64,000 bases of DNA from Eggerthellaceae bacterium (GTDB taxonomy: Bacteria; Actinomycetota; Coriobacteriia; Coriobacteriales; Eggerthellaceae). The position numbers were made by a program, and so were the translations under genes. The DNA is taken from contig CAJTDS010000002.1 in assembly GCA_910575165.1 (NCBI GenBank), positions 1-64,000 on the forward strand. The letters run 5' to 3'. The notes below the pieces were generated by a model that saw only the letters and a list, made by a program, of their open reading frames with translations, searched no databases and was not told the origin of the DNA. Positions 1 through 8,126 of the stretch are shown here, one piece after another (position 1 is the first letter of the stretch; every line of letters starts with the position of its first letter).

Positions 1-8
1 CCGTGCGG

Positions 9-32
9 GAACGGCCCCTCGCGGGGCCGTTC
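9..32 (+). terminator. Hairpin terminator of a gene upstream of the window
   Basis: A perfect 10-bp stem (gaacggcccc / ggggccgttc) with a tcgc loop is followed by tctcctt. It probably ends a plus-strand gene lying to the left of the window. The T-tract is weak, so Rho-independent function is inferred. Confidence 0.55.
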
Positions 33-116
33 TCCTTAAATCACATCAATCTATGCAATTATTCATAGGTCATCTGCGCTTTTGTCTGATATTGACCCAC
101 ACAAACTACCGAAGAG

Positions 117-243
117 CCTGAAATCTCCGGTTTTGCATAAGGAGAGGGCTCCTTAGGTGTGTAAAGCCGGAGAAATCAGCCATTTGGCGATGTAAAACCG
201 GAGATTTCAGCCAGCGCCCATGCAAAAGCGGAGAAATCAGCCA
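117..243. repeat. Array of four 23-bp repeats (copy A)
   Basis: Four copies of a 23-bp unit resembling tgcaaaaccggagatttcag + cca lie here. One (117-139) is on the minus strand; three (160-182, 191-213, 221-243) are on the plus strand, spaced 30-31 bp start to start. A second array with the same 3+1 layout, inverted, lies at 55331-55459. The spacing is about three helical turns, which suits protein binding better than an RNA or CRISPR role. The function is unknown. The remaining sequence up to position 331 shows no gene. Confidence 0.8.
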
Positions 244-331
244 AAAAAAGCTGAGCTCCATGGCTTGCCGGCTGTGGCCGCATCGTTCGCTGCGAGGGGG
301 AGGGGGTGGCTGCTCCGCGTTTGGTGCGGGG

Positions 332-1729
332 CTACTCGCGTTCGAAGGGGACGATAGCCTCCACGGTGAAGCCGTCGGCATCGTCGCCGGCGTGGAAGAT
401 GCCACCTAGCACGTGCACGCGCTCGGCCATGCCCTGGATACCGTGGCCCTGGCCGTCGCGGGCTTCGGGCAAGCGCGAGCTCTCCAGCGCAACACCGGCG
501 CCGCGGCCGTTGTCGTGGATGACCAGGGTGGCGTTGTCGTCGCTCGATTCCAGAACCAGGCTCACGGCAGTGGCGCCCCCGTGCTTCACGATGTTGGTGG
601 ACGCTTCCCGCGCGATGCCGAACAGCGCCATGTCCACGTGGGCGGGCACCTGGTCGCGGTGGTAGCCGCTCTCGTCGAAGGTTACTGTAAGGCCGGCGCC
701 GCGCAGGTAGTTCGCGATGTCTTCCAGCTGGTCGGTGCCTTGGGCGGGCGTGCGTTCGGCCGGCTCGTCGCCATGGCGCAGCACGCCGATCATCGACCGA
801 ATGTCGCCCAGGGCCTGGCGCGACGTTGCCCGCACCGTGGCGATGGCCTCCTTGGCCGCAGCCGGGTTCGTGTCGATGAGCCGCTCGGCCGCGGCCGCCT
901 GGATGCTTACGGCGGACAGCGAATGAGCGGTGATGTCGTGCACCTCACGGGCGATGAGCACCCGCTCGGCCTCCACGCGCTTGGCTGCCTCTTCCTCGCG
1001 GGTGCGCTCGGCAGCCTCGGCTCGCTCCTCCACGGCCCGCACATAGGCGTTGCGGGTGCGCATGGCCCAGCCCGCCAGAAGCGATGCCGCCAGCAGCGCG
1101 ATGTTCTGGAAGCGTGTGAAGAACGCCAAGGTGAGCGCCTGGTCGGGGTCTTGCAGCACGAAGATGGCCGCTCCCGCCGTCACGCCGGCGACCACGGCCT
1201 TCGGCAGCCCCTTCTGGAAGGCGATGGTGTACAGGGCAACCATGGGCCCCACTGCCATGAACGAAATGCTCGCGAAGTAGGACTGGGCAACCAGGAATGC
1301 CAGCGTGCTCGTGGCGAAGACGGTCCACGGGGCTATGCGGCGAAACACAACGGGCAGCACGGTGAGCGCCAACGCCACAACCACCTGCGGCGACGGCGTG
1401 ATGCTTAAGGTTCCCAGGTACTGGCGCAGGGCGACGTCCTGGATGATGATGCTTGACGCCGTGAGCATGAGCTGGCCCCAGCCGAAGAGGAAGGCGCCCG
1501 CGGCGATGGCGACGTCGGCCAGCCACCGGCGCATCGCGTGGGTGAAGTCGGCCGGGGTGGGCTGGGGGCCATCGGCCGCATCGCTGCCGGTCGGGGTGTC
1601 GGCTGCAAGCGCGCTATCGGCGAGTGCGCTTGCGTCGGCCCTGCCGCCAGCGGCGTTGATGCCGGCTGCAGGCGGGTTGCCGTCGGAATCGTTCGACGGG
1701 CCGAGGGTATGTTCGCTTCGTTGCTCCAT
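332..1729 (-). CDS. NarL-type sensor histidine kinase
   Basis: A 465-residue membrane histidine kinase of the HisKA_3/NarX-DesK class. After an Ala-rich N-terminus (about residues 1-65) come roughly five to six hydrophobic segments (about 70-230), then a charged coiled coil (about 235-262). The dimerisation/phosphoacceptor motif REVHDITAHS follows, with the predicted phospho-histidine near residue 264, and a C-terminal HATPase with N-box-like HGGAT and G-box HDNGRGAG/GQGHGIQGM. Kinases of this class normally pair with a LuxR/NarL response regulator. No such regulator is adjacent inside the window; the divergent neighbour is a LytTR regulator, which usually pairs with a different kinase class. 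The partner may lie left of the window, although a repeat array and terminator intervene. The start ATG at 1729 is the furthest upstream plausible one. Confidence 0.9.
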   Translation of the reverse strand: MEQRSEHTLGPSNDSDGNPPAAGINAAGGRADASALADSALAADTPTGSDAADGPQPTPADFTHAMRRWLADVAIAAGAFLFGWGQLMLTASSIIIQDVALRQYLGTLSITPSPQVVVALALTVLPVVFRRIAPWTVFATSTLAFLVAQSYFASISFMAVGPMVALYTIAFQKGLPKAVVAGVTAGAAIFVLQDPDQALTLAFFTRFQNIALLAASLLAGWAMRTRNAYVRAVEERAEAAERTREEEAAKRVEAERVLIAREVHDITAHSLSAVSIQAAAAERLIDTNPAAAKEAIATVRATSRQALGDIRSMIGVLRHGDEPAERTPAQGTDQLEDIANYLRGAGLTVTFDESGYHRDQVPAHVDMALFGIAREASTNIVKHGGATAVSLVLESSDDNATLVIHDNGRGAGVALESSRLPEARDGQGHGIQGMAERVHVLGGIFHAGDDADGFTVEAIVPFERE

Positions 1730-1945
1730 GGCTCAATGGTAGGGCAACAGCGCCCCCGATTCTATACACCAGCCATGGTATTTTGCCGAGCTGTGAAGCG
1801 CCGACCGCTTTCCACAGCATGCCCCGAGGGCGTACGAATTGTGCGCAAGAAATGGTCGCGACAACGTTATCCCAGGTCATTTTCGCATCTTTTATGGGCG
1901 CGGGGGCGCAAGGTCACTTTCCGTATTATTTCGGTTTGAGTATCC

Positions 1946-2144
1946 TATAATGCCATGAACGGCGCACGGGGCCTCCGCTTTCGTGCGCATTCGTTACGCG
2001 GAAGGTCTGCGTAGGGGAGATGTCCGCTGGGTTTCGCAGCGCGAGTCGTCCGAGGTTGCGGGTCCGGAAGGGGCCCGGGTCGGGTGGTTTCGCAGACGCG
2101 GCGCCCGGCGATAGCCATAGGATTTGCGAAGACGGGAGGTTCGG
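1946..2144 (+). promoter_or_regulatory. Promoter and long leader of the LytTR regulator gene
   Basis: A consensus TATAAT lies at 1946-1951 with no good -35. From there to the start codon is about 190 nt of untranslated sequence with a gcgcacg/cgtgcgc hairpin near 1962-1990 and two copies of a ggtttcgcag element. The rest of the 1730-2144 gap is the divergent promoter region of the kinase gene, with a TATAGA-like box on the minus strand, and holds no gene. Confidence 0.5.
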
Positions 2145-2858
2145 ATGCTGAAGGCCATGGTCGTCGACGACGAAGCACCTGCACGCTCTGAACTGAAGTA
2201 CCTGCTGGAAGAGCTGGGCCAGACCGAGGTGGTGGCCGAGGCCGCCAGCGTACGCGAGGCCATCGAGAAGCTGAAGGAGTACCCGTGCGACGTCATGTTC
2301 CTTGACGTGAACATGCCGGAAGCCACGGGGCTGCAGCTGGCCGACGCCTTGCAGCATTTGAAGTTCCCGCCGGCTGTGGTGTTCGTGACCGCCTACAGCG
2401 AGCATGCTCTGGACGCCTTCAAGGTGAACGCTATCGATTACCTGGTGAAACCGGTGGAGACCGAGCGTTTGGCCCAGGCCATCGCCCGCGTGCGCGAGCA
2501 TGTGTCGCTGCATGCTCAGGCTCAGAAATCCGAGCGTATCCCCGTGGACAAGGGCGGCAAGAAGATCCTCATCGGCATCGACACCGTGCGCTTCGTCATG
2601 GCTCGCGACGACTACGCCTACCTGCGCACCGACACCGACCGCTACTTCTCCACGGTCAGCTTGGCGCAGCTTGAGAAGCGCCTGGATGGCCACGGGTTCT
2701 TCCGCGTGCATCGCGGGTATCTGGTGAACCTTTCCATGGTGGAAGAGGTGGAATCGGTTTCCGGCGGTACGCTGCTGCTCACCCTGAACGGCGTGGACGA
2801 GAAGGTGCCCGTTTCCCGTCGCCGCGTCTCCGCGCTGAAGAAGGCACTGGGACTGTAA
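2145..2858 (+). CDS. LytTR-family response regulator
   Basis: A 237-residue cytoplasmic transcription factor. Residues 1-120 form a CheY-like receiver: acidic pair VVDDE at the N-terminus, phospho-acceptor Asp54 in MFLDVNMPE, the conserved T in FVTAY, and K in LVKPVE. Residues about 135-237 match the LytTR DNA-binding domain (DDYAYLRT, FFRVHRGYLVNL, PVSRRR). The ATG at 2145 has a good GGGAGG site five bases upstream; an in-frame TTG seven codons earlier lacks one. Nine bases separate it from the isomerase gene, whose ribosome site overlaps this stop codon, so the two are probably co-transcribed. LytTR regulators usually answer a 5TM-type histidine kinase; none is next to it here. Confidence 0.92.
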   Translation: MLKAMVVDDEAPARSELKYLLEELGQTEVVAEAASVREAIEKLKEYPCDVMFLDVNMPEATGLQLADALQHLKFPPAVVFVTAYSEHALDAFKVNAIDYLVKPVETERLAQAIARVREHVSLHAQAQKSERIPVDKGGKKILIGIDTVRFVMARDDYAYLRTDTDRYFSTVSLAQLEKRLDGHGFFRVHRGYLVNLSMVEEVESVSGGTLLLTLNGVDEKVPVSRRRVSALKKALGL

Positions 2859-2867
2859 GGAGGCCTC

Positions 2868-4664
2868 ATGCTTTCAGGCGATATGGAAAAGCTGTACCCG
2901 TCGGCGAAAACGCTGGTGAAGGAATGCGTGGCCAGTCGCTTGCATGCCAAGGACGCTACGCTGTTCGAGTTCTCCGACGAGGCGATGCACTGCGCCGAGC
3001 AGTTCATGGGCTGGACCGACTTGGCCAGCAACCCTCCCTTCCCGCTGGCCCAGATTCAGGCGTTCGCCGATTCGGTGCTTAGCCAGGGGCTCAAGACGGT
3101 CATGCTCATCGGTCAGGGCGGTTCCACCCAGGCTCCCATGACCATCACCAAGTACCACAAGCCCGACCAGTCGCGCGTGTCCTTCAAGACGCTGGATTCC
3201 GATTCCCCGGTGCGCGTTCGGGCGCTTCTATCCGAGCTCGACCCGCGCACCACGCTGTTCGTCATCTCGTCGAAGAGCGGCGGCACCATCGAGCCGCGGC
3301 TGGCCTTGCGGGCCGTGCGCGAGTCGGTGGCCGATCGCATTTCCGACGAAGAGCTGGTGAAGCATCTGGTGGCCATCACCGACCCCGGCTCCGACTTGGA
3401 GGCGCTGGCCCGTCGCGAGGGCTGGGCGGCGGTGTTCAACGGCGAGCCTTCCGTGGGCGGCCGCTTCTCGGCGCTTTCCGTGTTCGGACTGCTTCCCGCG
3501 GCGCTGGCGGGGCTTTCGCTGGACGAGTTCATGGCCCATGCGGTGCAGGCCGAGCAGCAGTGCAGCGAAGACGCCATCGACAACCCGGCCATCGGGCTGG
3601 CGGCGTTTCTGTACGACAACTACCTGCGGGGACGCAACAAGTTCTCGTTCCTCACGCCGAAGCGCGGGCGCGTGCTGGGCCTGTGGATCGAGCAGCTGGT
3701 GGCCGAGAGCCTGGGCAAGAACGGCCAGGGCATCCTGCCCAACATCGAGATCGACTCGCTGGTGCTGGCTAAAGACCCGGGCGACCGCAGCGTGATCATG
3801 TACCAGACCAAGACCGACCTGTGGGACGAGATCCGCAACTTCGAGATGAGCCTGTCCTACATCGACCAGGCCATTCCGCGGCTGAACTTCCGCATCGAAT
3901 CGGCGGCCGAGCTGGCGGAGCACTTCGTCATGTGGGAGTACGCCATCGCCATGTGCGGCTACCTCATGAAGGTGTGCCCCTTCGATCAGCCCGATGTGGC
4001 CGCCACCAAGTCCAACGTGCTGGAGATTCTGCAGGCCGGCATGCCCGAGCCCGATTTTGTGGAAGACTTCCTGGGTGACATCCAGATGGGCGAGGCCGAG
4101 GTGCGGCTGGCCCCGTGCTTCAGGGACCAGCGCACGGTGCGCGATGCCTTGCGGGCGCTGTTGGCCAGCATCAAGCCGGGTGACTACTTCGCGCTCAACG
4201 CGTTTCTGCCGTTCACGGGCGAGGGGCGTCGCGAGGCGCTGGAATCCATCCGCCACGGCGTGGCTGCCAAGCGCGGCGTCGTGTCGTGCCTGGAGGTGGG
4301 CCCGCGCTACCTGCATTCCACGGGCCAGCTGCAGAAGGGCGGCCCGAACTGCGGCGTGTTCCTGGTGCTGTCGGCCGACGAGCTGAAGGACATCCCCTTG
4401 CGCGAGGAGGCGGAGAGCTTGGGAAGCCTGGCGAAGGCCCAGGCGGTGGGCGACACCGTTGCCCTTACCGAACGCGACCGGCGCGTGGTGCACCTGCACC
4501 TGCCCGACAACTCCAGCGTGACGCTGCGTCTGCTGGCCGAGACCATCGGCGAGCTCATGGAGGAGCTGGTGGTGGAAGAGGAGCTGGCGGCGCAGGCGGC
4601 GACCGGCGTTGCGGAGACGGCGACAGCTGCAGCGGCGGGGACAACCGGGGTCGCGTCGGCCTAG
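2868..4664 (+). CDS. pgi: Glucose-6-phosphate isomerase
   Basis: A 598-residue enzyme that interconverts glucose-6-phosphate and fructose-6-phosphate. It has the sugar-phosphate-binding SSKSGGTIEP motif (near residue 137), the SIS fold, VGGRFSALSVFG (about 195) and a catalytic region LVAESLGKNGQGILP (about 275). The protein resembles the isomerase half of bifunctional transaldolase/isomerase fusions rather than E. coli Pgi, but the transaldolase half is absent. The C-terminal 40 residues are Ala/Thr-rich and probably unstructured. The Shine-Dalgarno sequence AAGGAGG overlaps the stop of the LytTR gene. Assignment of the family is firm; the exact subtype is inferred. Confidence 0.88.
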   Translation: MLSGDMEKLYPSAKTLVKECVASRLHAKDATLFEFSDEAMHCAEQFMGWTDLASNPPFPLAQIQAFADSVLSQGLKTVMLIGQGGSTQAPMTITKYHKPDQSRVSFKTLDSDSPVRVRALLSELDPRTTLFVISSKSGGTIEPRLALRAVRESVADRISDEELVKHLVAITDPGSDLEALARREGWAAVFNGEPSVGGRFSALSVFGLLPAALAGLSLDEFMAHAVQAEQQCSEDAIDNPAIGLAAFLYDNYLRGRNKFSFLTPKRGRVLGLWIEQLVAESLGKNGQGILPNIEIDSLVLAKDPGDRSVIMYQTKTDLWDEIRNFEMSLSYIDQAIPRLNFRIESAAELAEHFVMWEYAIAMCGYLMKVCPFDQPDVAATKSNVLEILQAGMPEPDFVEDFLGDIQMGEAEVRLAPCFRDQRTVRDALRALLASIKPGDYFALNAFLPFTGEGRREALESIRHGVAAKRGVVSCLEVGPRYLHSTGQLQKGGPNCGVFLVLSADELKDIPLREEAESLGSLAKAQAVGDTVALTERDRRVVHLHLPDNSSVTLRLLAETIGELMEELVVEEELAAQAATGVAETATAAAAGTTGVASA

Positions 4665-4736
4665 GACCGGCTGTTGCTGGCTTCGCTTGGTTTCGGCCTG
4701 ATACCGGGACCGGGCAACGTCGCGCTGTTCCGAATG

Positions 4737-4780
4737 AGAGCTTTGCGGGTCCGCTATGGGTTGGCGGGCCCTTTCTCTTT
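4737..4780 (+). terminator. Possible terminator after pgi
   Basis: gggtccgc (4747-4754) pairs with gcgggccc (4764-4771), with one wobble, followed by tttctcttt. It lies between pgi and the hypF ribosome-binding site. Confidence 0.4.
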
Positions 4781-4853
4781 GGGCGGTGACCTTCGCTTGA
4801 GTGTGTGCTACGCTTTTCTGACATGCGGCATCGGCTGAGAAAAGGAGCGCACC

Positions 4854-7484
4854 ATGATTGAGGCGCTGGATATTCACGTCAAAGGCATCGTGCAAGGGGT
4901 GGGGTTTCGTCCCTTCGTTTATCGGTTGGCGAAGAAGTACCTGGTCAATGGCTGGGTGCTGAACGCTGTCGACGGGGTTCACATCCATGCGGAAGCGGAG
5001 AGCGGGCTGCTGGACGAGTTCGTGATGGAGCTGTCGCAGAATCCGCCGGCGGCCTCGCAGGTGCGCGAGATCGACCTGAAGGAGGTGCCGCTGCAGGACT
5101 TCGGCTCCTTCGAGATCCGCTTCTCGGAAGACGAGCAGGTGCAGGAGACCACGCTGGTGTCGCCTGAGCTTGCCACCTGCGACGACTGCGTACGCGAGCT
5201 GTTCGACCCGGCCGACCGGCGCTTTCGCTATCCTTTCATCAACTGCACGAACTGCGGTCCGCGCTTCACCATCATCGACGGGTTGCCCTACGATCGCGCC
5301 GCCACGTCCATGAAGGATTTCCTCATGTGCCCAGCCTGCGCGGCGGAGTACGCCGACCCGTCCGACCGACGCTTCCATGCGCAGCCCGACGCCTGTTTCG
5401 CGTGCGGGCCGGCGTTGGATTGGCGCGAGCATCGGGCTGATGGGGGTCTGTCGGCCGAGGGCTCGGTGCCCAGGGGCGGCGACGGGCCGCTGGCCGGGGA
5501 GCCCGCGCTTGCGGACGGCGAGGGGCTGTTGGCGGGAGAGCTTGTCGTGCCGGCGGGTGCGTGGGGGCCGGTGGAGGCGCCGCTGACGCCGGTGGTCCGC
5601 GGCGAGAACCGCCAGATAAGCGATGAAATACTTGCCCGCGCCGTCGAACTGCTGGCCGACGGCGCGGTGGTGGCCGTGAAGGGGCTGGGCGGCTTCCATC
5701 TGGCATGCGACGCCTGCAACAGCCAGGCTGTGGCGCTGCTGCGAGGTCGCAAACGGCGCGAGGGGAAGGCCTTCGCCGTCATGATGGCATCGGTGGACGA
5801 CGTACGGAAGGTGTGCTTCGTCAGCGATGCGGAGGCCGAGGTGCTGCGCTCGCCGGCCCGGCCCATCGTGCTGTTGCGCAAACGGCCCGATGCGAATCTG
5901 GTGCCGGGGCTTGCCGACCATCTGCCCGAGCTGGGGGTTATGCTGCCCGCCACGCCGGTGCAACATCTGTTGATCTGCGACTTCGCGGCGGCGCGGGCGA
6001 AGGCGAGCGCGGGGATGGGGACGGGCGCCGGGGCATGCGAGGATGCAGGCGGCATAGCAGGTGCGCTTCCGCCCATGCTGGTGATGACCTCGGGAAACAT
6101 CCACGACGAGCCTATCTGCAAGAACGATGGCGATGCCTGGACCCAGCTGGCGTGCGTGGCCGACGGCTTCCTGGGGAACAACCGCGAGGTGCTCACTCGT
6201 TTCGACGACTCGGTTGTGCGCGTGCTGCGTTTCGGCGAGGGCGATGACGCGGTGGAGGCCCTGCAGTTCATCCGCCGGGCGCGAGGCTATGCGCCGCTGC
6301 CGTTGGCGCTGGGGGAGGAGCGCGCGGGCGACGGTTCTTCGCGTTCTGCGGTCTGCGATCCGCTTCTGGCTGTTGGCTCGCAGCAGAAGAATACCTTCGC
6401 TCTGGTGCGCCCCGGCCAGGCCTTCGTCAGTCAGCATATAGGCGACTTGGAGAACGCCGACACGTTCGACGCATGGCTTGAGGCGAAGAATCGCTACGAG
6501 CGCCTGTTCGACATTGCGCCCAAGCGGCTGGCCTGCGACAGCCATCCCGAGTACCTGGCTACGAAATGGGCCAAGGAGCAGGGGCTGCCGCTTACCCAGG
6601 TGCAGCACCACCATGCCCACGTGGCTTCGGTGCTGGGGGAGCACGGCATCGACGAGGCGGTATGCGGCTTCGCCTTCGACGGGACGGGCTTCGGGGCCGA
6701 CGGGGCCATCTGGGGCGGCGAGGTGCTGCTGGCCAATCGGCGCGACTTCGAGCGGTTCGCCAACTTCGCCTACGTGCCCATGCCCGGCGGCGCGGCGTGC
6801 GTGAAGCATCCGCTGCGCATGGCCTACGGAGCGCTGTGGGCCTTCGATTTGCTGGAACACCCGGGGGCTGCGGCGGCGCTGGAGGCGCTGGGCGAGCAGG
6901 CCGCCCTGTGCGACAAGATGATCGAGAACGGGCTGAACACCCCCATGACCTCTTCGGTAGGGCGGCTGTTCGATGCGGCCAGCGCGCTTTTGGGCCTGTG
7001 CGCGCAGCCTGCTTACGAGGGCGAACCCGCCATCTTGCTTGACGCTGCGGCTGCGGCCTGCGCCACCGACGAGCGCGAGCGGGCCTACGCCATCGACGTA
7101 GTGAAGAACACCGCCACCGCCGAGAGCACCGCTCACGACACTTCGGTGCTGCTGCTGGATGCGGCGCCGGCGTTTCGGGCGCTGCTGGACGATGCGGCGG
7201 CCGGCGAGCCCGTGCAAGCTGTGGCCCTTCGCTTCCAGTGGGCGTTCGTGCAGGCTGTGTCCACTGCCGCCCAGCTGGTGCAGGGGCTCTACGGTATCAG
7301 CACCGTGGCGCTTTCCGGCGGCGTGTTCATGAATCGCTTCCTGGTGGAGCGCTGCGTGGAGCAGCTGCAGCTGCTGGGCTTCACGGTGGCCATCAACCAG
7401 GACCTGCCGCCCAACGATGGATGCGTGTCCTTCGGCCAAGCTGTGGTAGCATGGGCGGCGGAAACCGAAGACGCGACCGACTAG
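4854..7484 (+). CDS. hypF: Carbamoyltransferase HypF (hydrogenase maturation)
   Basis: An 876-residue cytoplasmic enzyme that turns carbamoyl phosphate into carbamoyl-adenylate and passes the group to the HypE cysteine. This is the source of the cyanide ligands of [NiFe]-hydrogenase. Domains in order: acylphosphatase-like (1-92, IVQGVGFRPFVYRLA); two zinc-finger motifs (CDDC...CTNC, then CPAC...CFAC, about 108-180); YrdC-like (about 250-440); and a Kae1-like carbamoyltransferase (about 490-870) with HHHAHVASV, FAFDGTGFGADG and LSGGVFMNRF. About 60 residues of Gly/Ala/Pro-rich sequence separate the zinc fingers from the YrdC domain and look like a lineage-specific linker. hypC follows 21 bp later. 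Start ATG at 4854 follows AAAGGAG. Confidence 0.96.
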   Translation: MIEALDIHVKGIVQGVGFRPFVYRLAKKYLVNGWVLNAVDGVHIHAEAESGLLDEFVMELSQNPPAASQVREIDLKEVPLQDFGSFEIRFSEDEQVQETTLVSPELATCDDCVRELFDPADRRFRYPFINCTNCGPRFTIIDGLPYDRAATSMKDFLMCPACAAEYADPSDRRFHAQPDACFACGPALDWREHRADGGLSAEGSVPRGGDGPLAGEPALADGEGLLAGELVVPAGAWGPVEAPLTPVVRGENRQISDEILARAVELLADGAVVAVKGLGGFHLACDACNSQAVALLRGRKRREGKAFAVMMASVDDVRKVCFVSDAEAEVLRSPARPIVLLRKRPDANLVPGLADHLPELGVMLPATPVQHLLICDFAAARAKASAGMGTGAGACEDAGGIAGALPPMLVMTSGNIHDEPICKNDGDAWTQLACVADGFLGNNREVLTRFDDSVVRVLRFGEGDDAVEALQFIRRARGYAPLPLALGEERAGDGSSRSAVCDPLLAVGSQQKNTFALVRPGQAFVSQHIGDLENADTFDAWLEAKNRYERLFDIAPKRLACDSHPEYLATKWAKEQGLPLTQVQHHHAHVASVLGEHGIDEAVCGFAFDGTGFGADGAIWGGEVLLANRRDFERFANFAYVPMPGGAACVKHPLRMAYGALWAFDLLEHPGAAAALEALGEQAALCDKMIENGLNTPMTSSVGRLFDAASALLGLCAQPAYEGEPAILLDAAAAACATDERERAYAIDVVKNTATAESTAHDTSVLLLDAAPAFRALLDDAAAGEPVQAVALRFQWAFVQAVSTAAQLVQGLYGISTVALSGGVFMNRFLVERCVEQLQLLGFTVAINQDLPPNDGCVSFGQAVVAWAAETEDATD

Positions 7485-7505
7485 GTGCGCATGTAAGGAG
7501 CAGTT

Positions 7506-7823
7506 ATGTGCTTAGCCATTCCTGCGAGCATCCAAGCCATCGAGGACGGAGGGCTTGCCACCGTCGACATCCTGGGTGTGACCCGCAGCATTTCCGTGGA
7601 TTTGACTCCTCAGGCGAAAGTGGGCGACTACGTGCTGGTGCACGCCGGGTTCGCCATCGAGGTGGTGGACCAGCAGTTCGCCGAGGAGACGCTGGACCTC
7701 ATCCGCGAGTTCCCCGAACTGGCCGCCGACGAGGTGGGCACCGCCACTGCCCCCATGGCCTCAACCATGGTGCAGCTGGCGGCGGCGCTGGAGGCCGACG
7801 AAGCAGCGAAGGCGGATGTTTGA
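7506..7823 (+). CDS. hypC: Hydrogenase maturation chaperone HypC
   Basis: A 105-residue HypC/HybG-family chaperone. It begins MCLAIPA with the essential Cys2, which with HypD carries the Fe(CN)2CO group to the hydrogenase large subunit. The OB-fold core (GVTRSISVDL, VGDYVLVHAGFAIE) is intact. It is longer than the usual 75-90 residues, by an acidic Ala-rich C-terminal tail. It follows hypF by 21 bp with its own AAGGAG site. The downstream hypD is separated by about 300 bp that hold a short membrane peptide gene and a candidate antisense RNA. Confidence 0.95.
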   Translation: MCLAIPASIQAIEDGGLATVDILGVTRSISVDLTPQAKVGDYVLVHAGFAIEVVDQQFAEETLDLIREFPELAADEVGTATAPMASTMVQLAAALEADEAAKADV

Positions 7824-7826
7824 TAG

Positions 7827-7887
7827 GTAATACGTATTACGTTACACTGGCCGCATAGGCAGGCGGGACTGCTTCCTTCGAAGGAAG
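7827..7887 (+). promoter_or_regulatory. Two perfect palindromes before the 27-codon peptide gene
   Basis: gtaatacgtattac (7827-7840) is a 14-bp perfect palindrome three bases after the hypC stop codon and suits a dimeric regulator. cttccttcgaaggaag (7872-7887) is a 16-bp perfect palindrome whose right arm contains part of the AAGGAAGGAG ribosome site of the small ORF. Folded in RNA it would mask translation initiation. Confidence 0.5.
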
Positions 7888-7895
7888 GAGCAGCT

Positions 7896-7979
7896 ATGTA
7901 CGTAAGCTGGATGGAACTTCTGACGTTTTGTTTGGTGATCGTAGCGGTGATTGAGTTGACGGCGCGGGTTCGCAAGTAG
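7896..7979 (+). CDS. 27-residue single-span membrane peptide, holin-like toxin candidate
   Basis: The frame MYVSWMELLTFCLVIVAVIE + LTARVRK encodes one hydrophobic helix (about residues 7-20) with a basic tail. It sits behind a very strong AAGGAAGGAG site. Size, single helix and basic end resemble the short 'putative holin-like toxin' peptides known from Firmicutes and the type I toxins Fst/TxpA; this likeness is by eye, not by search. A minus-strand promoter and terminator immediately downstream predict an antisense RNA convergent with this gene, as in type I toxin-antitoxin pairs. It could instead be a small regulatory membrane peptide. The gene interrupts the hypC-hypD cluster. Confidence 0.6.
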   Translation: MYVSWMELLTFCLVIVAVIELTARVRK

Positions 7980-7998
7980 GCGGGCGCGCGGCGGCAAT

Positions 7999-8091
7999 GA
8001 AAAAGCCGCCCCTAGCATAGGAACGGCTCTTCACCACATTATCTATCCCATAATGTGAAGCAGCCGGCCCGCGGCAACGGGCTAACCGCCT
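7999..8091 (-). ncRNA. Candidate antisense antitoxin RNA
   Basis: The predicted minus-strand transcript of about 90 nt starts near 8091, seven bases after a good -10 box, and ends at the terminator hairpin 8004-8028 followed by T residues. It contains a further imperfect hairpin (cttcacattat paired with ataatgtggtgaag, 8030-8060). The peptide transcript read from the plus strand would run into it, giving complementary 3' ends. The existence of the RNA is inferred from the promoter and terminator signals alone. Confidence 0.45.
8000..8028 (-). terminator. Minus-strand terminator of the candidate antisense RNA
   Basis: Read on the minus strand, agccgttccta pairs with taggggcggct (11 bp with two G-U pairs, 3-nt loop) and is followed by tttt. 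On the plus strand the same pairs would be A-C mismatches, so the signal is directional. Confidence 0.6.
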
Positions 8092-8097
8092 GCCTGC

Positions 8098-8126
8098 ATT
8101 CTACACAGAAGAAGGTGCTTCCGCAA
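8098..8126 (-). promoter_or_regulatory. Minus-strand promoter inside the hypD leader
   Basis: On the minus strand TTGCGG (8121-8126), a 17-bp spacer and TAGAAT (8098-8103) form a plausible housekeeping-sigma promoter directed away from hypD. It overlaps the hypD start codon, so the two transcripts may interfere. Confidence 0.5.

Noticed and set aside
117-243. CRISPR-like array of 23-bp repeats
   Set aside because: The spaces are only 7-8 bp and one unit is reversed; not a CRISPR.
3228-7439. A 1403-codon open frame on the minus strand
   Set aside because: It is antisense to pgi and hypF, has no family motifs and only reflects the GC-rich codon third positions of those genes.
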